Both the position numbers and the translations under genes were made by a program. 64,000 nucleotides of DNA, taken from contig CM043953.1 in assembly GCA_014529385.2 (NCBI GenBank), positions 116,403,049 through 116,467,048 of the forward strand, read 5' to 3'. Below, piece after piece: positions 56,041-64,000 of the stretch (positions within the stretch are counted from its first letter, which is position 1; the number at the start of each line of letters is the position of its first letter). The stretch is from Adiantum capillus-veneris (Eukaryota > Streptophyta > Polypodiopsida > Polypodiales > Pteridaceae). The notes beneath the pieces are model-generated. The model had not been told where the DNA came from. It made no database searches and worked only from the letters and a program-made list of their open reading frames with translations.

Positions 56041-56425
56041 TCACTCGCGCAGAATCCACTTTGACCCTTGTTGCACTCTGCATTGGCACCATGCAGCATG
56101 CTTGGCGGGGCCTTGCGACATTTGCCACTTGTTGCTATGCTGTTGACGACTCCAGTTTTTCACTTCAATAGCAATCTTGGATTGTCGCGCACGCTCCATT
56201 GTGAGCTTACGAAGAGCAAATGTTGTGCAAAAAAACCAGTTAAACGTCTCCTCCAAATAATTGGATTGCATCATTCCACCACGTCGAGTATTTTTGAAGT
56301 ACACCCCCTTGCTTGATAATGGGACTTCTCCATGCCTTGAGTGCTAAAAATTTCAAGCGATCCATATTTGTGCATAAAAAATGCACCATGCGCAAACAAG
56401 ATATGTTGTTCACATGAGAAAACAA
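56041..56425 (-). pseudogene. Unknown minus-strand coding-like segment
   Basis: Overlapping frames give MVHFLCTNMDRLKFLALKAW (upstream) and MMQSNYLEETFNWFFCTTFA, then RKLTMERARQSKIAIEVKNW and a basic end. It follows the histone-like gene's upstream side in the same direction. No domain is recognised. It could be part of the same unit. Confidence 0.3.
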
Positions 56426-56668
56426 TCCACATTATTTAATGAAAACCAACCCTTAAAATTAGTTCACCACGTAACATGGCTTACCATGTAATGTGTGATG
56501 TTATTTTCACCCCAAGAAAGGGTAAGACCTTGGTAAAATCTCTGTGTTTGTGTATCTTGCAATCATGCGACCACGTGATAGTGCCAGGTATGCTGATTAG
56601 TCTGTTTTATGCTGTTTATTGTGTTATTTCGGGTATTTCGTAGGGCAGCCATGCATCCGTATGTAGCA
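56426..56668 (+). other. Probable end of an LTR upstream of a primer site
   Basis: No gene. The stretch ends GTATGTAGCA directly before a tRNA-Met-like primer site, so it is probably the 3' end of a 5' LTR. The LTR start and the partner LTR were not found. Confidence 0.4.
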
Positions 56669-56669
56669 G

Positions 56670-56686
56670 TGGTATTAGAGCTTGAG
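56670..56686 (+). promoter_or_regulatory. Primer-binding site of an LTR element
   Basis: TGGTATTAGAGCTTGAG closely matches the plant tRNA-Met primer site TGGTATCAGAGC. It marks the inside edge of a plus-strand LTR element of which little else is visible here. Confidence 0.65.
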
Positions 56687-57903
56687 AAAACGCTCCTGGT
56701 GGTATGATATTCACACCCATAGGAAGGATCATCCCAATTAGACCTTACAGATAAGTTATTCAAATTTTGATCTATATGCCTGAAATTTTATCATTATGGA
56801 GATAATCATGTGCTAATTGTAATATTCTTTGTAGCATTATATTAATTTTAGTATGTGCGAGAGTTAATTTACGGGATCAGAAATGTTGGCAGAGATACTC
56901 GTATATTATAGAAGGGATACTCCGAGGAATTATTCACCAAAGGATGAGAAATAGGTAAGAAGAATGTGGTAGAGAAGAGATTAGGATTAAGCGTGTTTAT
57001 TTGGCCTAGCTTAACTTTTGGGCTTGATGGAAGAGCTATCTAGTACTCGAGACGAAGAGGATGAGGAAGTTTAATGTATTGCAAAATAGCGATAGTGGGG
57101 CGTCCAAAGGGGGAAGTCAGAATTCCAAGAGACCTCTAAAAACATGGAACAACACAGCGTTGACGATCGTAGTAGGCATAGAAAAACAACCCCTTCACAG
57201 GGAAAATTTATTTTTTAAAGCTACTGATAAGCCAGAGTGGAGAGAGAATAAATGATATTATGTTGACAAAGCCATGTCGTGTGACTGCACTGCTGACGAG
57301 TGAGCACCACTCCCACAACCCGAGGCTAGACATGGAAGTGATGACCACCTCACATCTTTGTTCATCCAGAGGCGGGCAACGATGCAGCAATGCTGGGGAA
57401 AAACTTGTGCGTGCTGCACAAATGCAGAAGAGCACCTCACCACACGCACACGGCAATCAGACGCCATAGGCCGGTTACATGCCTTGTCATTGTTGGTTGC
57501 CAAAGATGAGCCACAATAAAATAGCCGCAATAAGGCCGTGCAATATGGATCACCCCATAGCGCCAACCTTTTGAGCAGTGGTGTTGGGATGAGGTAGTGC
57601 TCACCCTCAAGCTCTGAGGTACACACAATAAACTAGGGTTGCACATGCAGCCCCATGTTCTTTTTGGCTCAACGCTCGTTAAAGAACCAGACATGTGTGC
57701 GCTCTCAGTCACCAAATCTGCCCCACCCATTTGCATGCAAAGGAAAACGACTCTCCAGCACCCATGCAAGGCGTTTCACTAGCACTATGCCACAACTACC
57801 TCTCTCTCTTACGACAATCTCCAACCAAATATCTCTCTCTGGCCACCCCCCACCATCAACCTCTCTTTTGATGACGTTCATCACCAACCACTACGGTCCC
57901 TCT
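56687..57903. other. Remnant interior of the element with the 56670 primer site, and unassigned sequence
   Basis: Only short broken frames occur, with a gag-like charged patch (ELSSTRDEEDEEV near 57020-57070). From about 57250 the sequence is GC-richer, with overlapping short frames and no recognisable domain. It ends at the copia insertion V. Confidence 0.35.
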
Positions 57904-58095
57904 TGAAGGAGTACGAGCGGAAGTGCGACGCGAGAGAGAGTGCGAGAAGAAGAGCATGACGATATGGTGAACTCGCTCTACTGTAATGTGTAGAGCATAG
58001 TGATTTCTTATTAGGTTTTTACAAAAGAATATGTGTACATACCTGGCGGCCCGCCCACTTACCTGGGCGACCACATTGGGCTTTATACCCCAACA
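57904..58095 (-). repeat. V 3' LTR
   Basis: 192 bp, TGAAGGAG to CCCAACA. A purine-rich tract (reverse complement of 58096-58111, AAGTGGGAGG) lies just inside. Confidence 0.95.
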
Positions 58096-58301
58096 ACCTC
58101 CCACTTAAAGTCCAATGTGGTACTTTAAGTGTGAGAGAAGCTACTATACAAGCTAATATACAAGAGATGTAGAGAAGTGATGTACTACCCTACACCTAAC
58201 TGCTTGCGAAAATGCGCAAAGCTCTCTCAGGGAAGTCCTTTTGTAAGTAGATCAGCAGGATTTTCTGTGGTGTGAACTTTGACAAGCTGAAGTTGCTTAT
58301 C

Positions 58302-58736
58302 CTAGAGCATTTCCCTGATGAAATGATACTTCACATCCACATGCTTTATCTTTGAGTGATAAACTGGATTGCGAGCCAATTGTATAGCACTTTGACTATC
58401 ACAATATAACACAGGCATCTCTTCTTTGATTCCCAAATCTGTTACTAGTCGATTAAGCCAAATTGATTCTTTGCATGCCTCTGATCCTGCAACATATTCA
58501 GCCTCTGTAGTAGACTGAGTAACACAATCTTGTAATCTAGAACTCCATGATACTGCTCCACCAGCCAATGTAAAGACATACCCTGACGTAGACCTTCGGT
58601 TGTCTAAGTCACCTGCATAATCTGAGTCTGTAAAACCCTTTACACTTAGCTCCTGACTCCCATAGCATATACGCATACTCTTTGTAGCTTTCAGGTATCT
58701 CAATATTCCTTTCACTACCTCCCAATGTTTTAGCAT
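58302..58736 (-). pseudogene. V RNase H
   Basis: It contains GILRYLKATKSMRICYG, GFTDSDYAGDLDNRRSTSGY, FTLAGGAVSWSSRLQ, STTEAEYVAGSEACKESIWL, LYCDSQSAIQLARNPVYHSK and VKYHFIREML. This is the standard copia RNase H domain, in one open frame of 144 codons. Confidence 0.95.
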
Positions 58737-59520
58737 GGGTTTGACATGTATCGACTTACTACTCCCACTGCAAATGCAATGTCTGGGCGAGTAGAAATCA
58801 TTGCATACATCAAACTACCCACTGCAGACGCATATGGAATCTTATCCATTTCAGCCTGTTCTTCCTCAGACACGGGAAAATCTTGTTTGCTAAGTTTCAC
58901 ATATGGTGGCAATGGAACACTCAGTGCCTTTCCCTTCTCCATATTGAAACGTTGCAAAACCTTGTCAATATACTCTGTTTGAGATAACCAAATCAACTTT
59001 TTTGATCTGTCTCTCTCAATGCGCATACCAAGTATATGACTTGCCTCACCCATGTCTTTCATGTCAAACGATTTTGCCATCTTTGACTTCAAAGCTGAAA
59101 TTTCTTCGAAGTGCTTGCCAGCAATCAACATGTCATCCACATACAAAATAAGGATCAGCCAACTACCATCCTTAGCCTTCTTTGTATAGAGACAGTGATC
59201 GAACTCACTACGTTTGTAGCCTTGAGAAAGCATAAACTTGTGGAATTTATGGTACCATGCCCTCGGTGATTGTTTTAAGCCATAAAGACTCTTTAACAAC
59301 TGGCATACCCAATCTTCCTTGCCTTTCTCAACAAACCCTTCTGGCTGCTGCATGTAAATTTCCACATCTAAATCACCATGCAAGAACGCTATCTTGACAT
59401 CCATTTGGGGCAACACCAAATCTAATATGGCAACCAATGCAAGAAAGCATCTCAATGTAGTCATCTTGACCACCGGAGAGAAGACTTCATCAAAATCAAT
59501 GCCTTGTTCTTGCTAAAAGC
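58730..59520 (-). pseudogene. V reverse transcriptase
   Basis: The open frame (58730-59473) contains LPQMDVKIAFLHGDLDVEIY, MQQPEGFVEKGKEDWVCQLL, KSLYGLKQSPRAWYHKF, the active site LILYVDDMLIAGK, LGMRIERDRSKKLIWLSQ and GSLMYAMISTRPDIAFAVGV. These are the copia RT landmarks. The first RT block lies just upstream in a neighbouring frame. Confidence 0.95.
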
Positions 59521-59636
59521 CCTTGGCAACAAACCTTGCTTTGTACTTTGGCTGACTATCATGAGCGGTGATCTTAATCCTTGTAAACCCATTTACAGGG
59601 TAGAGCCTTTTTGCCCCGTGGTAATTTAACTAGCTT

Positions 59637-60064
59637 CTATGTCTTGTTTTTATGCAGAGCTGTCATCTCTGACTGCATGGCCGATTGCCAATTCCCGCAG
59701 TCCTTCATTTGCACTGCTTCCTTGTAACATGAAGGCTCATTGCAATCACTCAACATGACATTGTTCATAGATGGAACAAACCTATCAGGAGGTCGTGTGA
59801 CACGTCCAGATCTACGCACAATAGGTGGCTCAGGCTCAGCCACAACCTGTGGTTCCAATCTATCCTGTCCTTGCTCCTCTTGAGCCCTGACATTTTGTCT
59901 TGCACGTGCAGGTCCATCTTCTTGGAAGACAACTCTTCTAATCTCCTCAACTTTCTCTGGTTTAGAATGATATTTGGCTTCATTAAAGTGAACATCATTG
60001 CTGCGGATAACATTTTTGGATTCGGGATCCTAAAGTCTGTACCCCATCTCACCAGAATTACCAT
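59637..60064 (-). pseudogene. V integrase end and linker to RT
   Basis: PIVRRSGRVTRPPDRFVPS and CNEPSCYKEAVQMKDCGNWQ with AMQSEMTALHKN form the typical bridge before copia RT (RRSxRxxxPP motif). The upstream part is acidic linker. Confidence 0.85.
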
Positions 60065-60698
60065 AGCCTAGAAAGATGCACTTTCTACTCTTTGGCTCAA
60101 GTTTGTTCCTAAATTCCTTTGCAACGTGAGTATATGCCTCACAGCCAAAGACTCTGAGATGCTTGTATGAGGGCACCTTGCTTGACCATACCATCTCTGG
60201 CATTGAATCCTTCTGCAAAACCTTGCTAGGAGATCTATTTACAAGATGAACAGCTGTTGATACAGCTTCAGCCCAAAACCCATTTGGCAGCTGTGCATTA
60301 GACAACATACTTCTGACCTTCTCTTGTATGGTCCTATTCATCCTCTCAGCAACACCATTTTGAGGAGGATTGTAAGGAGCAGTAAGTTCAAGTTTTATAC
60401 CTTTTGAATCACAAAAGTCCTGAAAGGCCTTTGAAACATACTCTCCACCATTGTCAGTGCGTAAGCATTTAAGCTTCTTGCCACTCTAATTCTCCACAAG
60501 TGTCACAAACGTTTTGAAAACACTAAACGCTTCATCCTTGTGCTTGAGAAAGTAAACCCATACTTTCCTCGAGTAATCATCTATAAATGTCATAAAGTAA
60601 GAAGCTCCCCCTAGAGATAGGTTAGGCATAGGTCCACACAAATCACTATGAACAAGTGCCAAATGTGTATCTCTTCTACTGCTTCTATGCTTATGTGG
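60030..60698 (-). pseudogene. V integrase core
   Basis: The segment MNRTIQEKVRSMLSNAQLPN, FWAEAVSTAVHLVNRSPSKV and LRVFGCEAYTHVAKEFRNKL gives the C-terminal half. The upstream region 60342-60698 still encodes the catalytic D and E neighbourhood in a different reading. It inserts the cDNA. Confidence 0.85.
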
Positions 60699-62078
60699 CT
60701 ACTGTGTTTGCTTACCATACAGACAATGTTCAAAGAATTCAAAATCATTAAATGAAAAGCCAGGCAAATAACCAGAACGAGACAAGATTTCCATTCCCTT
60801 CTTGGACATATGTCCTAACCGGCTATGCCACAAAGAAACGTTCGGCTGCTCGGTTACATTGATTACATTTTTAGAGACATTTGATACATAAATCATGTAA
60901 AGTCCTCCAGACTTTACTCCATGTGCTACTGTCATAGAACCCTTGGATATCTTCCACATGTTCTGTCCAAAAGTGGTGACGTAGCTAGCATCATCAAGTA
61001 AACGTGTGCTGATCAAGCTCTTTGTAATTGCAGGAACATGTCTCACATTCTTCAGCATGAAAGAAGAGCCATTCTGAAACTTCAATTGAACATCTCCAAC
61101 ACCTAAGATCTCACTTGTCTGCCCATTGCCTAGCTGAACATGATCTTTAGTGGGCACATAAGAGGTAAACCACTTCTTGTTTGGAGACACATGAAGTGAT
61201 GCCCCTGAGTCTATAATCCAGTCACTCAGTGCATTTCCATCAGATGTTGTAAGAAGAGCTGAGTCCATTGTATTCTTCAAAAAGTGGATGTCTCCTGACA
61301 CTAGACTGTCATCCTCTGCAACAGTGTTTGTCACATTTATTTCTTGAATCTTCACTGAGGACTTGTTCTTCTCACCATGGTCTTCAGCTTTATCTTTGCC
61401 TTTTTCTGCTTTCCATTTTCTACAGTCTCTTTTCATGTGACCCTTCTTGCCACAATGGTAGCATTCTATGTCACTCTTGCCTTTAGCACTGCGGGACTTG
61501 CTACGAGACTGATTCCTCTTTCCACCTTTGTACTTTTCTTTGGTCCTTCCTCTGACAACTAAGGCTGTTCCTTTGACTTTGACCATTGTCTTTCTATTGG
61601 TTTCTTCAGTAAGCAGAATTCCTTCTACACCTGCTATGTTCAAACCATCTGGAGGTGCAGAATTACTCAAAGCTATGCGAAAAGTGTCCCAACTTTCCGG
61701 CAATGTGATCAACAGGAACATAGCTCTAGCAGGTTCATCAAACTTGACACCTTGAGCTGACAACTGGCTGTAGATTGTGTTGAATTCATTCAGATGATTG
61801 GACATAGGTGTCCCTTCTTTCATCTTCAAGTCAACAAGCTTCTTAAGCCAGCATACCTGTGAAGCTGCACTCTGCTTCTCATAAAGATCACTTAGCTTTA
61901 ACCATGCTTGATAAGCCGACATCTCGTCTGCTACGTTGAAGTAAACGCTTTCTGCCAAAGTCAGCATAATGGTAGAAAGTGCCAATTCATCCATTTCGCT
62001 CCATTCATCTTCGTCCATATCTTCTGGTTTTATCCCCTTGAGCTTTATAGGTTTTATCTGCTTCTTTTGTACCAACAC
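60699..62078 (-). pseudogene. V gag, zinc knuckle, protease and integrase start
   Basis: A 459-codon open frame. The UBN2-type gag includes QVCWLKKLVDLKMKEGTPMS and AMFLLITLPESWDTFRIALS. The zinc knuckle is CYHCGKKGHMKRDC (near 61430-61475). The protease block is WIIDSGASLHVSPNKKWF (near 61165-61220). The pre-integrase HSRLGHMSKKGMEILSRSGY (near 60780-60840) lies near the end. It is the best-preserved frame of the element. Confidence 0.93.
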
Positions 62079-63248
62079 GTGCCAAATCTACTTCTTCTAC
62101 AATGGGAAATTGGTTCCATCCAGCTTCTTGATATTGTAAAGAGGAGTGTCTTGTGATCCAGCCATAGCTACGCTTCACAGTGGTTTACTTTCTTGGGAAA
62201 AATTCGGCAGAGTTTCCTCTGTAAACTGACCTCTGAACCAATACCAACCTGTCAAATGAACCAAGAAAGCTTCAGATTCTGCATAAATTTTGGCAGAGTC
62301 TCCTTTGTAAAATGGCTCTGGTGTACTAAAAAAACAGACCAAAAAACAGCTCAAAAAACACTGTCTCTCTGACACTGTAAGCTGCGGGTAAACCGGTCCT
62401 ACACCTGTACTGTCTCTCACTGTCCTGTCACTATCCTATAAGCATAGACTGTGACAATGCCTCAATGGCAGTAAAGCAAAGATGCAACCCCAACTGTCTA
62501 ACTCACAGTCAATACATCCTAGCTGCCTATCTAAGGGTGCTCGAGGGATCGCTCCAAGACCTATATCACCGATAGGATCTCAACATTCGAGAATCTCCCA
62601 GCTCAATAAAACCTCACTCGACCCTCAACAAAGGCTGCAGTAAATCTGACAGTACATAGACTTCCCACAAAGTCATACATCCACAAATTTCCCACTATAT
62701 GCTGTAACCGCTGCGGCGGTTGTTTGCCCGTGACTCACAGCCAGCAAACCCTCAACAAACATACATCATCTCTGACAGTACATCCCATGTGGAAGTACCT
62801 GCAATGTGAGGATGAGATCTGGAATATCAAGCAGCAAACACAAGCTACCTGATGAACTAGTGGATGTCGCCTATAGTCTGTGTGTAGATGCGCCCGTGTC
62901 GTATGTGACACGCCTCCAAGAACTGTGAGCCGTCCTTCGATGTGTAGACAGCCACAAATCAACACTCTGGGAGTGTCGATATCCTCAGCACCTGCAGTCG
63001 TAGGCCGAAAACCCCAAATTTGCAGAGTCGGATCTGCACCCGCCGAGACCACGTAGTCAAAAATGGCCTGCACAGACCTTTGTCGAAGCCGAACGGTGGC
63101 CGAGATGACCCCAGAATGAAATTCTGAGAACACCTAGCCCTACGGGTCTTCCCAAAGGATTTGGGGCCATGTCTTCGCCTGTCGAATTTCACTCCAATCT
63201 GAGCTAGTGACTCTAGCCTCCTGCAGTGCTGCCGCGAGCTTCGATCTG
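62079..63248 (-). other. V gag start region and leader
   Basis: About 1.1 kb lies between the 5' LTR and the open gag frame. The first few gag codons probably start near 62160 (an MAGSQDTPLYNI-like reading). The rest is leader with short frames only and no recognisable gene. Confidence 0.55.
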
Positions 63249-63263
63249 AGCTCTGATACCAGT
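63249..63263 (-). promoter_or_regulatory. V primer-binding site
   Basis: On the minus strand TGGTATCAGAGCTC lies two bases inside the 5' LTR. This is the tRNA-Met type and fixes the direction. Confidence 0.92.
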
Positions 63264-63455
63264 TGAAGGAGTACGAGCAGAAGTGCGACGCGAGAGAGAG
63301 TGCGAGAAGAAGAGCACGAAGATATGGTGAACTCGCTCTACTGTAATGTGTAGAGCATAGTGAGTTCTTATTAGGTTTTTACAAAAGAATATGTGTACAT
63401 ACCTAGCGGCCCGCCCACTTACCTGGGCGACCACATTGGGCTTTATACCCCAACA
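63264..63455 (-). repeat. V 5' LTR
   Basis: 192 bp, identical in length to 57904-58095, with about five differences. Confidence 0.95.
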
Positions 63456-63460
63456 CCTCT

Positions 63461-63780
63461 CTATTTCACACATAGTCGTCGGCCTTTCTGCTCTGCAGTT
63501 CCAACTCACTCTCGCCCACCACCTTGCTTCCCAGCATGCGTGCATGTACTGGCTGTGGTCGTAATCCTTCTCTGACCTCACTCACCCCGCATCTACAACC
63601 AGCGATTTTCAGTGGTCCCCAACTGCACCAGCTAAAGAGCGGCCCATATTTCATCGCTATTATCAGCCACCAGAGAAAATGGCGCTCTCACTCTTTCTCT
63701 CTCTATCTCTTCAGATGGCTGCCCGAAATTGGTTGCGCACTACTCTACCACCATGCAAGCCTTTGTCGGACGGCCAGGCA

Positions 63781-63857
<77 letters not shown>

Positions 63858-64000
63858 ACAGTAACTGCCTCGAGATCTCTCTCTACCACTCATCCCCCAC
63901 GAGTTGTTTTCCCATTCCTGCCAACGTCTGTTTCCATCGGAATTGACGACCTACATACTGCCATCTGATCTCATCCACTCGTCCCTCACCCACTTCATCC
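63461..64000. other. Flank right of V with a long (CT)n tract
   Basis: It continues the sequence interrupted at 57903. It is pyrimidine-rich with no recognisable gene. The open frames through the (CT)n encode only Ser-Leu or Arg-Glu repeats. Confidence 0.5.
63787..63855 (+). repeat. (CT)n microsatellite
   Basis: About 34 CT units in 69 bases, the longest such tract in the window. No LINE end is seen next to it, unlike the tracts at 1777 and 12663. Confidence 0.95.

Larger units (their letters stand above)
57904..63455 (-). mobile_element. Ty1/copia element V (Tnt1/Tork-like)
   Basis: V is a compact 5.55-kb element on the minus strand, flanked by CCTCT (57899-57903 and 63456-63460). Its LTRs of 192 bp are among the shorter ones known and differ at about five bases, so the insertion is recent. 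Order on the minus strand is gag, zinc knuckle, protease, integrase, RT, RNase H, as in Ty1/copia. All main parts are present and the element looks close to whole, with a handful of breaks. Confidence 0.95.

Noticed and set aside
1-64000. tRNA, rRNA, organelle inserts
   Set aside because: None seen. The tRNA-Met-like matches are primer-binding sites next to LTRs, not tRNA genes.

Overview
This window looks like a transposon graveyard from a land-plant nuclear genome. The best guess is a non-seed plant such as a fern. The evidence is the mix of element types: Ty3/gypsy chromoviruses with tRNA-Met primer sites, Ty1/copia elements, LINEs, and two relics of a Rep-type (HUH) transposase most like the Replitrons, which are known to be abundant in non-seed plants. 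There are also many long (CT)n/(GA)n tracts. I see no intact host gene, tRNA, rRNA or CRISPR array. The species is inference; the element families are read from protein motifs.

Layout. At 1-14640 two Replitron-like units (about 2801-3928 + and 10625-11738 -) lie tail to tail and form a large palindrome centred near 4095. Each unit is preceded by a (CT)n tract and the 3' end of a different LINE. A chromovirus (4195-10554, target duplication GAGAA) sits in the right arm. At 14641-19075 there is a Ty3/gypsy integrase fragment with a long extra 3' coding region; its first about 345 bp recurs at 18731. At 19076-21742 lies a Ty1/copia gag fragment, and at 21743-26106 (-) a Ty3/gypsy gag-protease fragment.

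The interval 26790-50466 is one nested stack. Chromovirus X (LTRs of about 1.56 kb, target duplication AGACC) holds element Y (27402-38304, target duplication TAGGC) inside its left LTR. It also holds element Z (about 42441-46606) between its protease and reverse transcriptase regions. Y and Z show no reverse transcriptase of their own and look non-autonomous.

The interval 50472-57903 holds a Ty3/gypsy RNase H-integrase remnant, a broken unknown gene with a likely intron, two related hairpin elements, and a broken histone H3-like gene with a long tail. It ends with a primer-binding site of a further LTR element. At 57904-63455 is a compact Ty1/copia element with 192-bp LTRs (target duplication CCTCT). 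The last 545 bases hold a 69-bp (CT)n tract.

The most interesting items are the Replitron-like palindrome with two unrelated LINEs ending at the same (CT)n boundary, the divergent H3 with an H3-like N-terminus and a tail well over 100 residues, and the non-autonomous elements Y and Z with unusual repeated proteins.
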